Origin: Nageia nagi
Lineage: Eukaryota > Pinophyta
Direction of reading: 5' to 3'
Length of the DNA: 64,000 bases
Assembly (NCBI GenBank): GCA_050084985.1
Contig: JBITNC010000001.1
Location: 40,176,001 to 40,240,000 of the forward strand
Below, one piece after another: positions 32,897 to 43,299 of this stretch. Below the pieces are notes generated by a model. It saw nothing but the letters and a program-made list of their open reading frames with translations. It ran no database searches and was not told the DNA's origin. Numbering within the stretch: the stretch's first letter is position 1; every line of letters starts with the position of its first letter. The translations under genes and the position numbers were made by a program.

Positions 32897-33169
32897 TTGA
32901 ATCACATAGCAAATAAACCAATAAGGGAGTTGGAGAATAAGGGGTAGATGAAAACTCTCATGTGAGAAGCCACAGGTTCAAATCTCCCCTCTTTGGGTTG
33001 AATGCATAGAATACACAAAGTTATCGTGGTACAGTCATGCCAAGTGCAAGTCCTAAGTGAATTTACCAGAATAGATACTCCTGCCCGTTACTACTTAAGA
33101 TAAAGGCTAACTTTCCTTGTTTCTTAAAAACAAGATGATTCCATAAAAAAAAAAAAATTGAATCACATA
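32897..33169 (+). mobile_element. tRNA-derived SINE with a 12-bp target duplication
   Basis: The body (32,909-33,157, 249 bp) is flanked by perfect direct repeats TTGAATCACATA at 32,897-32,908 and 33,158-33,169. It ends in a run of 13 A. A good pol III B box, GGTTCAAATC, lies at 32,975-32,984, about 66 bp into the body, and an A-box-like TTGGAGAATAAGGGG lies upstream. TSD length, size, poly(A) end and internal promoter all fit a SINE mobilised by LINE machinery. No protein is encoded. The family name is unknown to me. Confidence 0.88.
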
Positions 33170-33600
33170 AATATTAAGATTACCAAAAACATAATGAATA
33201 AAAACATCAATCCCTTATTATACATATTTGAATAGCATAAACTATATATATCCTTTATAATAAAATAAAATCCAAATTTTAATATTATATTAATTTATTA
33301 CATATTAAAATGAACCATGATTTCAAGATTCAATTAATTTTACATATACATAGATTTAAATACAAAAGAAAATCAATGATACGAACATAGTAAACCCACA
33401 TTTAAAGCACATAAAACAGTACAAACCATATTCATACACATGGAACATACAAAGTAAAAAAAAGTTAAAATTAAGTCAAATATCTACCCCTCCAAACATA
33501 GTTTCACTAATAGCTCCACCACAAACCTCCATAACTATAGCAACATTGCTAAGTTTAATATTACAGGGATACATCGTCTCTAAATTCCGTATAATATGTC
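33170..33600. other. AT-rich DNA, possible intron or 3' flank of the gene at 34 kb
   Basis: No coding sequence seen. If the minus-strand gene at 33.8-34.25 kb continues, this would be intronic. Confidence 0.4.
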
Positions 33601-33601
33601 A

Positions 33602-33720
33602 TCACATTATCTCTTTGCGTTCGCGAAAGTCCCAGGAATCGCACCTTACCTTCAGATCTTTAAGAATAACATGCATATCAACCAAGAAAACTCTGTAAGC
33701 AGATGCAATTGCAAAAGAAG
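33602..33720 (-). CDS. Possible second exon of the 34-kb gene
   Basis: On the minus strand a polypyrimidine-poor but usable acceptor (GCTTACAG) near 33,690 is followed by VFLVDMHVILKDLK and a strong donor match, AAG|GTAAGG, near 33,650. Without splicing the frame reads on to VRCDSWDFRERKEIM and stops at 33,602. This would give a 40-45-bp mini-exon or a terminal exon. It is speculative; transcript data would be needed to accept it. Confidence 0.25.
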
Positions 33721-33804
33721 AAAAAAATGAGCATATGCAAGCAAAATCTGAAAGCAAAAATTCGATATCACAAAACAAATTTATACCATTACCTGAACAT
33801 GCCT

Positions 33805-34245
33805 TTAGAAATAGCTCCAAACATGTGGAGTGGCAAATTTGTACTTGTTTTCCACGACAAAGACACGACGCAAGTACGTAACAGGCCATGAATTCATCGT
33901 CTGCTTCGCTTTCCTTTCAACAACAACTTCATAGTGGCGGCTCAAAAAGTCTTTGGTAGCTCTCATCCATTTTCTGAGCGTGGGCTTCACAATTTCATCC
34001 AACGATTCCTCGTTCAACCTCCGAACCGATCGCCTGAGCTTGTCTTTGAACGTTTCTTCAACGCAGAAATGATAGCTTCGCAGAAACGCCTGTCTCGCCA
34101 AATACTCTCGACTTCCCATGCACTTCCTCGGACTCACATATAAAACCTCGCCTTCGTTCGCCTGGAGAAGACTCAAATAATCTTCGCTCGAATCGCACCA
34201 GTTGCCGGTAGGCATGTACAACGAGTGAGCCGTCCCGGCACACAT
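33805..34245 (-). CDS. Unidentified plant protein, 146 codons, probable host gene (first or only exon)
   Basis: The minus-strand frame from the ATG at 34,245 encodes MCAGTAHSLYMPTGNWCDSS, then SLLQANEGEVLYVSPRKCMG, an SREYLARQAFLRSYHFCVEE motif and a basic helix region KDKLRRSVRRLNEESLDEIV. Base composition is balanced and CpG is frequent, unlike the transposons around it, and the residue mix is that of a soluble, partly helical cytosolic or nuclear protein; no signal peptide or membrane segment is seen. I do not recognise the family. The last codons (YKFATPHVWSYF) may be intronic read-through: a GTAC donor candidate sits at 33,844 and a CAG|GTAATG at about 33,796. Plus-strand frames here are shadows. 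Confidence 0.6.
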   Translation of the reverse strand: MCAGTAHSLYMPTGNWCDSSEDYLSLLQANEGEVLYVSPRKCMGSREYLARQAFLRSYHFCVEETFKDKLRRSVRRLNEESLDEIVKPTLRKWMRATKDFLSRHYEVVVERKAKQTMNSWPVTYLRRVFVVENKYKFATPHVWSYF

Positions 34246-35160
34246 AGTTCCTCGATTTAGGTTAACAAAAACGAAAGTCCGTACGTGTATCAGATTAATT
34301 CCAGATCGCCGCGATATTCCTAAGGTCCTGCTTAAATTCGGCTCCGGCTGTTGTTAAAACATCGAAAAATATATTCTATTTAGTCGCTTGAAAAACCTAG
34401 GGACAAATAACATGGACATCCTGAAGAATTTAGAAATCAGAGCAATAATAGCAGAATTTAAGCCCTGCTCCTGTCAATGCTCTGTTTTATTTCTCATCTG
34501 CAAGGCCTACCATTGAAAACTTCGAATTCCTAGCTAAGTTTGCAGTAAAATCATGAAATTTGATGAATTCAATAAAGCTAGAAGGAAATCCGGCTTTCTT
34601 TAGTGGATACAGAGATTACACGCCTACGTTGAAGAAGCGAAAATATTCATCGGTTTATTGTAGAAAACAGATTCAAATTTAAAAATGTTTAAGTATGCGA
34701 AATCTTACCCCCAAGTCGAGGAATTTCCAAAACCTCGTACTAGAAAATATGTCGAGTTTGGAGGTTAAAGACTTTGCGGCTCCATTTAAGCTTGACGAGG
34801 CATCTCGCAGTAATTTGGGTCAACTGAGCGTAAACCAAACGGCGAAGACCATTCAGTCGTTGATAACGCAAACCAAACGGCGAAGACCATTCAGTCGTTG
34901 ATAACGAAGACTGCAGCGAACGCCTTTAACTACTGGTAGAGGAGATAGGCGAGCTGAATTTGACATGTCTTGACATATTCCGCATCCACTGTTCGTTAAA
35001 ATTTCCTCCGTCTTTTACCATGTCGCTAAAAATAAAATTTGATAAAAGATCATTAGCGATGTCGACGAGTGTTGAAATGAAAATCCTCTGTCTAAACGGT
35101 GTAGATTTTTAGTTTATTCTTCGAATTACACGTGTGAGCCTTATGATTTTAAACTAGCAT
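34246..35160 (-). promoter_or_regulatory. CpG-retaining upstream region of the 34-kb gene
   Basis: About 0.9 kb with many CpG dinucleotides, no transposon signature and no convincing ORF. It holds a perfect G-box palindrome ACACGTGT at about 35,129 and a 38-bp tandem duplication. A weak minus-strand TATATT lies about 125 bp upstream of the ATG. The lack of CpG depletion suggests unmethylated promoter DNA. Confidence 0.45.
34830..34905. repeat. 38-bp perfect tandem duplication
   Basis: Two adjacent copies of a unit beginning AAACCAAACGGCGAAGACC and ending GTTGATAACG, with practically no differences, so a recent slippage or gap-repair event. Confidence 0.93.
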
Positions 35161-35191
35161 TTGTAGATATTTATAAGGTTTAAACTAGTTT

Positions 35192-35212
35192 TATATATAT
35201 ATATATATATTG
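35192..35212. repeat. (AT)n microsatellite
   Basis: About ten AT units after ttttat. Confidence 0.9.
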
Positions 35213-35394
35213 ATAAAAATGGAAAGTGGGATTTTGATTATTTGTTTTTTTTTTACAATTCTTCAAAATATATGTTAATGTAACAAAGATTTAGTATTAT
35301 TGATGGATTTTTTATCCATGATCTTTATACTAAGATATTTCCTTTTCATGTTTACAATTTCTTTTAAAAGGAGCATTGATATTTATCTTTTCGT

Positions 35395-36134
35395 TTGAAA
35401 GTTGAGCTTGAAAATTTGAAAGTGAATTTGGCATTAAAAAAGAATTCCTTCCTACAGAGAAGGACTCCGAGACATCGCCCTTCTGGAAGTCTCTCCAAGG
35501 AGTCTGCTAGGATAAGACTTAAAAGAAAAAGACGCAACTCTGAAGACCTTAGAGGAGCCCCCTCCATAATAATGTCAAGAAGAGGGGACTCTTCTAGTGC
35601 AAACCTTCCTTCAGTTTAGTGTTTTCGAGAGCCACTCTATTGAGACTAGTACAAAGATTGAAAAAAACCTTTGAATCCCCATCAGAAGATAACATGTTCA
35701 AGATTTGGATCAGAAAACTCTATCTCCTCCCAAACCATTACTCCTACACCAGATCTCCTTCAAGTTTTCTTAGGAGGATCATGAATACTGATGCTTCAGG
35801 ATCACCAAAGGGACTTTTAGTAAAAGGCTTATTTCCCTCCATTGCATCAAAACCCAGATTTAGATCTTCTAGCTACAACAAAACCTACACACTATTTTGG
35901 GAAAAGTTATTTGAATCTGAATATAAAAGTGGGTTGGCACAAAAAATACCTTCAATCTTTGAGGGGGAAAATTATGCACCCAAAGAGAAGTCCATATGCT
36001 CCTTTAGACCCATATGTGTATCAACAAAGAAGAGGGCTAAGATCTCGTTGGTGGAAAATTGTGATTCCATGGAAAGGTCGAATGGCTATCATCACCAACA
36101 TTGCCTTTCAACTTTGATCATAGAGTTCATCTAG
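35395..36134 (+). pseudogene. Unrecognised coding-like block, plus-strand frames
   Basis: Two open plus frames abut: 35,395-35,619 (74 codons; Arg/Lys/Ser-rich, QRRTPRHRPSGSLSKESAR) and 35,619-36,134 (171 codons; FSRATLLRLVQRLKKTFESP ... SSYNKTYTLFWEKLFESEYK). A third, 35,842-36,117, is in the frame of the first and includes RRGLRSRWWKIVIPWKGRM. No family is recognised, and several overlapping frames are equally plausible, so I take it as an eroded gene or unknown repeat. Confidence 0.3.
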
Positions 36135-36569
36135 GGTTTTACCCTCTAACTTCTTGCCATATTCCTTGCAAAAAGATTGGTCTTGAATCTTCCCCTTATG
36201 GCCATAAAAGAAGCCCCCATCCATCATATCAAAATCCAAAATAGAAGGGCAATCATGTGGCTCTATCCTAGGTGTATCAATGTTGTGTAGACCCTTCTCA
36301 TCAAATAGGATCATAGATCTTGAAACAAAAGATGGAGATGATCTTCCTTCGTAAATAGAAACTTCTTGAAGAACATGGTGATTTCCATCTGCAAAGATAC
36401 AATCGGTAAGATCTTCAATAATATACCCAATATTTGCTAGAGGGCATTTGGGGATGTGGGAAAAGCCCAACTCATTCTCAACCCTGATAACATCTCCATA
36501 ATAGATCTCGAGAGGATTTTCCAGTCCATGTTGTAGCCAACGGCCAACACCAAAGCCCCTGTCATCCAT
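36108..36569 (-). CDS. Hypothetical protein, 153 codons, minus strand
   Basis: Starts MDDRGFGVGRWLQHGLENPL and contains IYYGDVIRVENELGFSH, LANIGYIIEDLTDCIFADGN, FDMMDGGFFYGHKGKIQDQS and a lysine-rich C-terminus ending DELYDQS. The residue use is protein-like, and the frame is also open upstream through an acidic stretch (TVEEGDGDEEDE) to about 36,635, preceded by GGGTTAGGGTTT, a motif common in plant 5' leaders. So this may be the first exon or a processed copy of a host gene. No domain is recognised; it overlaps the end of the plus-strand frames by 27 bp. Confidence 0.4.
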   Translation of the reverse strand: MDDRGFGVGRWLQHGLENPLEIYYGDVIRVENELGFSHIPKCPLANIGYIIEDLTDCIFADGNHHVLQEVSIYEGRSSPSFVSRSMILFDEKGLHNIDTPRIEPHDCPSILDFDMMDGGFFYGHKGKIQDQSFCKEYGKKLEGKTLDELYDQS

Positions 36570-36649
36570 CTCATCTTCTTCATCACCATCTCCCTCCTCT
36601 ACAGTCGCTTCAAACCCTAACCCTCTTCTTCACATCTTAGCTTTTTTAT

Positions 36650-39280
36650 AAAGTTTAAAATAGTTAGTGGTTTATATTATTTAATATTGAAATATTATTT
36701 GGAGAGAATATCAATAAGGAGAATTAAGAAGCATTCAAAAGGAAGGTTAAAGACATTAAAGGATATCAAGCGAAAAAAAATAGAAATTTTATTTTTGTTT
36801 CTTACATTTAGATCCTTTTCAATATTTATTAAAGAAAGATTCTTCAAACTATGGATTATAAGTTTCAATACAAAATCAATTTGTCTAATTAACGTCGAGA
36901 GACATGATCTAGCTACAGCATAGGGATGGAGTGGGGAGCCAAATGTCGCATGTGAGTATGCCCGTTAAACGTCGACTTCAATATTTAAAAAAAATAATTA
37001 ACTTTATTATTTAAAAGAAATTCGACTTCAAAAATATAATTACAATATTAGAATAGCAAATAAAATAAATCATATATAATATGAAATAAAATAAAATAAT
37101 ATTTAACATAAATAAATTAATATTAAAATAAATACCAGGAAATATCAATAAATGAGATAGATGTGTAGCTTGCTAAACTCCATGATTGTATTCTAGAAAA
37201 GTAGATTAACTATTTACTTAATGATAATAAGATAGGAGCTAAAGGCCAAGCTAGTTTTAGAAGAAAATGTTCAACAAGTGATCTCATCCTCATTTTTCAA
37301 ATTATTTCTTAAAGTTATCAAAATGATGAAACTATATATTTTATTACCTTATGGATTTTAAAAAATCCTTGTTGAAATTCTAACATATACCTTTTTCTAG
37401 TCTCTTAACTTCTATATCCCTTTTCTATCTAGCTATTCTTGCCTCTTGAATCCCTTTTCCCTATTAGTTTAACTCAAAAGATTCAATTTTTTAGAAGGAA
37501 ACCTTCCCAATACTTATACAACCCACCTACCTAAGTAAGGATTCATTCATACTTAGTATATTTTACAAGGCTTCAACATTCATACCCCCTCCTGCATTCT
37601 TTATGATAACATCAACAAAAGATGAGATAAACTCAGGGGTGATACGAAGATAATAAATGCAATAAGAGAAATTTTCTATATATGGTTGGGTAAGTTTCAT
37701 GATGATATAAAAAGGCATGTTCTATAATCCTGGAATAGATACAAATTCAATATAGAAATGAGTTTGATTTCCAATATTGGGCCTTGCATTTTTTATGATG
37801 ATGTCAACATTCGACTTTGAAAAGCCCAAGGCAAAAATAGTTAAAGGCTAATTATAATGAGTACTTCTCATATCCTACCTAAAGATGTTCAAATGTGATC
37901 ATAGAATGCATAAAGTCATGACTACATGATGGCATCAACGCTACATCTTCCACATGGAATGATTTGACTACTTGAATATAAGTAACACAATTAAAAGGAT
38001 AATTATAACCCCTAGATCTATAAACACTACCAATCAAGCTTACAAGATCTAGGATATATCAGTTGGAAGCATGCAAAATGAACAATCATGATACCAAATA
38101 ACAAAGCTATTAATTCAAAACTCCAAGGAGGGATTTTCTTGTAAAATAGGAAATGGTATATCAAAGACAATATCTATTCCAATGGTACTCTATGAGCTTG
38201 ACCAAAGGATATATAGTAGAAAAGGTAATTTCATAGTTATCTTTTAATAAGTCTAAAAGGATCAGGAAACATCCCCAAAATAGGTTATTGATTATTCTAG
38301 TGATGGAACTAGAACCATTAAAGTTAACACAATATTAAAGGGCAAAGATAGGTAGGTACAAAGATTTGTAAACTATTCTTTAAAATTGCATCTTAGTTGT
38401 GATGGAATAATTCTCAAGAGGCTTAGTCATCATACACCTTGTTTAAAAGATTGATGTTTTTAGAGAAGAAATCAATAACTTGAAGACTTTTCTTGAGATA
38501 TAAATTGTTGAAGATGCTTATATTCACCACATTCATCTGCATACATATACCATCATATTTCCTTAAAATGTTTATACCCAAATCCACCTTTTTTATTTCA
38601 TCATCATTCAATCTATTCGCCATGTTCCCCAAAATGTGCAGGCCATAAAAAACTATCTTTTGCAACTCTTGATGCTATTTATTTTAAACCAAAATGAAGG
38701 GAAATATTTGGAAGGATATGCATAATGATCATATCTTTATTTAATTCATTGATACATCGTCAGAGATATCTCTTCTTCCTTTTTACCATATCTCCCCATT
38801 TTCCCTATAGATAGTAGATCTATTTCACAAACAACCTCTAGAGACTTGAAAATAATCTAGAGTAAAGTTGAAATTAATAGGATAATTATGGAAATAAGGT
38901 TTCCATTTTGATTAATCTATGCATTAATTGTTTTGGCCATCATTTTTGTATAGAAACAAATATAGGTCAAATCATCAAGCAATGATAAACAAAAGTGGAG
39001 ATGAAATATAACACTTTCATATAAAATTTCTTCTTCTTAAATAAATAATTTTTAAATAGTTATCAAAGAACAACTATAGCAAGTTTAAATATAATTAATA
39101 ATCTATTGTTGATGAAAGATGGTTGAAAATCAATGGCTAATCTTATCAATGCATGACAATAGTTTTATAGCTAATATCAATTGAAAAGCAACAAAAGATC
39201 AAACGGTCATCATAGATCAATGAGATAAGATTAAAAATGATGGAATATCCATTCCCAATCAAAAGGCATTCTTCATCACA
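36650..39280. other. AT-rich region without recognised genes
   Basis: Includes a short CpG-containing segment at 36,885-36,985 and an 80-codon minus frame at 38,423-38,665 (MQKIVFYGLHILGNMANRLN) with no recognised family. No LTR or TE domain identified. Confidence 0.45.
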
Positions 39281-39285
39281 ATCAT
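39281..39285. repeat. Target-site duplication ATCAT (left)
   Basis: ATCAT precedes TGTAGACT and matches 47,656-47,660. Confidence 0.92.
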
Positions 39286-39915
39286 TGTAGACTAAAAATA
39301 ATACGCAAGTGATAAAGCAAAGTACTATTTGTCTACAATATAATATTGAAGCATATATTAGAAATATGGCATCAAATGAACATGATAAACAATGTACCTT
39401 CATCAAAATCATATCCACATGAAATATCAAAGATTATATATCAATCTCTATAGCATACCATGAGAAACCAACACTGCCAATGGTCTAAGAGCACATCATT
39501 GGCTACATGAAATACTGAGATCTATGAAGAGAAATAAAGATGCACAAGAGAGAGAGAGAGAGAGATGAAGTGTTTAATAGATCTACATAGAGGTGGTGTT
39601 ACACAACATCATTTTTGGTTAGATATAATGATATTGCATGTCTTAGTCTTTTTCTCTTGATGTCTATTGATTAGCGATTGTATTGCCTTTAGTATTCATT
39701 TATAGCAATGTTTTGATCCTCTTTGCTTCTTGGGTCATTGCATATTACATTATTTGTGATATATTTCTTGATATTTAACACTCTTTACATCATATAATGG
39801 TCCATTAAATTGATTACATTGGCTTGGGTACATTTTACCCCTTTTTATAATAAATATTTCTTGGTGCTAAAAAATGAATTATTTAATACAAGGAAATTCA
39901 TTTTAGTCATCTACA
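39286..39915 (-). repeat. 3' LTR of the TAT-type element
   Basis: TGTAGACTAAAAATAATACG ... GTCATCTACA on the plus strand. Contains a (GA)n run of about ten units at 39,548-39,568 that is only about three units long in the other LTR. Minus-strand TATAAATG at 39,697-39,704. Confidence 0.95.
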
Positions 39916-39931
39916 TTTTGCCCCTCTTTGG
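39916..39931 (-). other. Polypurine tract of the TAT-type element
   Basis: Minus strand CCAAAGAGGGGCAAAA directly precedes the LTR start TGTAGATG. Confidence 0.82.
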
Positions 39932-40107
39932 AGGTGTGATTGAAGAAATGAAATTACATATCCAAAGAAGGAGCATAGAAGAATTTTTTAAGAATTTTGA
40001 ACTCTTTATGAAATGCTTTCATTTGATGATGATGAGGGTCTTTTGCTACCCCTTTTTTGCTTGGTTTCCCTAGTAAAGGTTCTTGAGTGGTGCAACCAAG
40101 ATAAAAC

Positions 40108-40350
40108 CTAAAGAACTGTATCTTTTTCCCCTTGCAATATTTTTTTCATGGAAGGAACTTTGCTACATATAAGTCTTATGGTTTCAAGTACAATCTTCAA
40201 AATAGAAGACTCTACTTCCCCTTTATACCTTTCAACCATGAATCTAGTCATTCCTTCATCTATGATACTCAAAAATTTGATACTTTTACATCCATATCTT
40301 GATACATAAAAGGTGCCTTTTATTTTAGCTTCTATTTCATTCATGTTCAT
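40108..40350 (-). CDS. Small frame in the 3' region of the TAT-type element
   Basis: An 80-codon minus frame, MNMNEIEAKIKGTFYVSRYG ... KGEVESSILKIVLETIRLIC, lies between integrase and the 3' LTR. Some TAT/Ogre elements carry extra ORFs, but they are normally near the 5' end. No family recognised; probably not functional. Confidence 0.2.
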   Translation of the reverse strand: MNMNEIEAKIKGTFYVSRYGCKSIKFLSIIDEGMTRFMVERYKGEVESSILKIVLETIRLICSKVPSMKKILQGEKDTVL

Positions 40351-40429
40351 GCTACTAGTTGTATTAAAATAGTTTTGTTATGCCATTCACATAGTGGATT
40401 CAACTTCATTTGCTTTTCTTCTTTGAAGT

Positions 40430-41040
40430 AGATACCTAGAAAAAGTATTAGATATACCCTACATAAAAATATTTTGGATAAATAGTAAGTTGCATCATCC
40501 ATTGATGATGAGTCAATGCTAGCAATCTACTTATAATTACATCATTGGTTTATCTTTTAAGTGAGTGAACTCTCACTAGCTGTATCGATGGCTATCGATG
40601 GTTATACATTTTATTTCCATGACCTTAAGAAAGTATGCTTTGTATGGTTGAAAGAAAAAACCATGTGGATACAAAACAAGTTGCATGGTATATTGAGTAT
40701 GAATCAATGTCTACATCTTGCTTATGGTTGCATCATTGATTTATCTTTTAAGTGAGTGAACTCTTACTAGTCATATTGATGGCTATAAAGGGTCATAGAT
40801 TTTATGTATATGACCTTAAGATATTATACTTTGTATGGTTCAAAGCAAAAACCATTTGGATACATAGCAAGTTGCATCATTTATTGAGGATGAATCAATA
40901 TCCACATCTTGCTTACGATTGCATCATAGATTTATCTTTCCAATGAGTGAACTCTCACTAGCCATATCAATGGCCATTGATGACCTAGCATTTATATGTC
41001 CATGGTCTGAAGACATTATAGTATTTTATTTATGCAGTTG
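40430..41040. repeat. 191-bp tandem repeat array inside the TAT-type element
   Basis: About 3.2 copies with an exact 191-bp register: GTGAGTGAACTC at 40,561 and 40,752, and TGAGTGAACTC at 40,944. Other anchors are AAGTTGCATCAT and ATTTATCTTT. The openness of two plus-strand frames of 64 codons in phase with the repeat is a consequence of the period not being broken by stops. Position between integrase and the 3' LTR matches the variable 3' untranslated region known to hold satellite-like arrays in TAT elements. Confidence 0.9.
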
Positions 41041-41189
41041 GTGATGTATAGATAATAATGCATGTTGTCAGTTACATGATAATAATGAAAGAAATTACAA
41101 AAATGAAAATGGAAAATAAAATCTATGTACCTTCATGAAATATTCATTATTTTACAAGGTAGGAGGCCATTGTCTCATGCAAAGAAGTG

Positions 41190-42060
41190 TTTAAGGTGCA
41201 TGAAATTGAAGGTTTTTGGTTGATCTTTACCATCCATAGATGATCATTTGTAAGGTCCTGATCCTATTACATCAACTACAACAAATGGGCCTAGCCAATT
41301 TGGTTTGAATTTGCCTTTTACTTCATCATTTGTAGCTATCTTGTTAATATTTTCCTACAGTACCAAGTCTACCACTTTGAATTCCTTTGGTTTGATCTTA
41401 TTTTTGCTTTTTGGTTTTGAAGTTCCATGACTCTTTTCTCATCAAGGGATTACAACTATTGCAATGCTTTTTCTTGCCTCCTCATCTGATATTTCTTCTT
41501 GTAATGAAATTTGTAAGGATGGTAACTCCAATTCTAATGGTACTACAACCTCATTTTCATAGACTAAGGAAAATAGTGTTGCCCTAGTTGCTATTCTAAT
41601 ACTTATTCTGTATGCCCAAAGTGCTTAAGGTAATTGCTTATACTAATATTTTTTATATCTACCCAAAGTTTTTGATAAAATATCCTTTATTATTTTGTTT
41701 GATGCTTCTGCCTGACCATTCCCTTGGGGATAATAAACTAAAGAAAATGCTTGAGCAATATGAAACTTTTTACATAAGGCTTTTATATCTTTACCTTTGA
41801 ATTGTTTTCCATTATCCATGATCAACCTTTGTGGCACCCCAAACTATGTGATGATGTTAATTAAGAAAGCAATGATTTTTTCTTGTATGATTGATTTTAT
41901 TGGAATAGCCTTAACCCATTTTATAGTAAACTTTTTAGCTATAATGATGAATTTATGACCTTTTCTTAAGTGTGGATTGATAAGCCTAATCAAATTTATG
42001 CCCCATGTTGTAAATGGCTAAGGTGTCTTGAGTTGGTTGTTTCTCCAAATTTTCATACTT
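41190..42060 (-). pseudogene. Integrase, TAT-type element
   Basis: Best at 41,643-41,837: PQRLIMDNGKQFKGKDIKAL with the second catalytic Asp in its D-N-G context, then SLVYYPQGNGQAEASNKII, which contains the final catalytic Glu. The part nearer the C-terminus is broken; a DEKRVMELQ helix is readable near 41,450 and the terminal FVVVDVIGSG/PYKL-like module near 41,240-41,290. Integrase joins the cDNA to target DNA; this copy has frameshifts before and after the core. Confidence 0.88.
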
Positions 42061-42399
42061 TTGAAATCTTTAAAAAGTTCCATCAAATGACCTTGTATAT
42101 AACACTTCACCAATAATCACATACTGAACAACTGTCCTCTTTAATCTAACTCTTTCATTTCTATCATAGCTTGAAGGTACTATTTGATCTTTCAAATAAT
42201 TGTAAATGTCAACATACCGTTGTTTAGAATCATTTTCTAAATCAAGATGACATACATGGATTTTCTCTATGTGATCAAGGTAAGAAGGTATACCAAGTTT
42301 TCTAATATTGAGAATGGTTTCTTCATCTTCTATCTCAATTAGTGCCAATAAAGCTACACTTGCCATTATATCTTCTATCAAACTCATCAAACAAACAAA

Positions 42400-42690
42400 C
42401 AACCACTATCTTATATGGCTTTAACTTTTCATCTTTTGTATTGTATGTATCATTAACTTAATTTACCATAAAATGTGAATCACCATATATGTCCAAATCC
42501 TTTATATTCAATGTTATAGCTACTTTTAATCCTAAAATTAGGGCTTCATACTCTACCATGTTATTGGTGCACTCAAATCCTAGTTTACAAGCCATAGGGA
42601 TTACCTCATTGGTAGGTGACACTAAAACAATACCTTCCCTCACTTCGCAAGAACACTTTCATCCATTAAAATATAGGTTCTAGTCTATAG
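42400..42690 (-). pseudogene. Second (archaeal-type) RNase H, TAT-type element
   Basis: Frame 42,458-42,643 reads GIVLVSPTNEVIPMACKLGF, then ECTNNMVEYEALILGLKVAI and LNIKDLDIYGDSHFMVN. The CTNNxxEYEAL motif with the catalytic Glu and the D-S pair are hallmarks of the additional RNase H that marks the TAT branch. The N-terminal FDG part is lost in an upstream frameshift. The following 110-codon frame (42,070-42,402) is the linker to integrase, including DIMASVALLALIEIEDEETI. Confidence 0.9.
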
Positions 42691-42899
42691 GTTCATCCTC
42701 CATGTAGCACATGAACTCATATGGAATTATCATTTCTTCAATATCATGTCATTGACAGTCTTCCATCAGTGTTACACAAACTTGGCTACATGAATCCTCA
42801 TCATACTCATTAGGGAATTCTTTGTGTACCATTGTACCATGATTATGAGGGAATTTTGTTATTAAGTTTGCAATTGCTTTTCCTTTCATATATTTTTGC

Positions 42900-43261
42900 C
42901 TTACCACATTGATATCAAATTTTTGTAATAACATCAATCACTTAGTTACTCTTATTGATAAATATTACTTTGCTATAAGATATTTCAATGGGTTAACTAG
43001 GCTAACAACATATGTAGTGCAATATAAAAGATAATGCCTTAATTTTTCTATAATAAAAATAATACCAAAGCAAATCTTTTTCATGGGTGTGTATTTAGTT
43101 TCATAATCAATAAGAGTTTTGCTAAGGTAGTATATTTCCCTTTTTTTATTATCATAATCTTTTTGACACAACATTACCCCTAAGGCATACAAAGTGGTTG
43201 ATATATAAAGATATGTTAGCTTAGCAAAATCCATAGGCTCTAAGATAGGAGGATTTAACAA
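42900..43261 (-). pseudogene. RNase H (gypsy type), TAT-type element
   Basis: The 98-codon frame has LYALGVMLCQKDYDNKKREI, YYLSKTLIDYETKYTPMKK, IFIIEKLRHYLLYCTTYVVS and NPLKYLIAK. It carries the Tyr-Thr-x-x-Glu-like region (here KYTPMKK, where intact copies have a catalytic Glu followed by K). A stop precedes the tether that leads to the second RNase H. Confidence 0.88.
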
Positions 43262-43299
43262 GTATTATTTTATATCCTCAAATACTTTTTTACATTTTT

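Noticed and set aside
33703-34143. Plus frames of 62 and 69 codons at the candidate gene
   Set aside because: Antisense to the 146-codon frame, which has better residue composition and a plausible start context.
36885-36985. CpG-containing stretch with two AACGTCGA motifs
   Set aside because: Too short to support a promoter or gene call; no ORF or repeat structure beyond the two short motifs.
40561-40946. Two 64-codon plus frames that look like a duplicated small gene (MSEL...)
   Set aside because: They begin at GTG, follow the 191-bp repeat exactly and lie antisense in the 3' region of the TAT element; tandem DNA, not paralogous genes.
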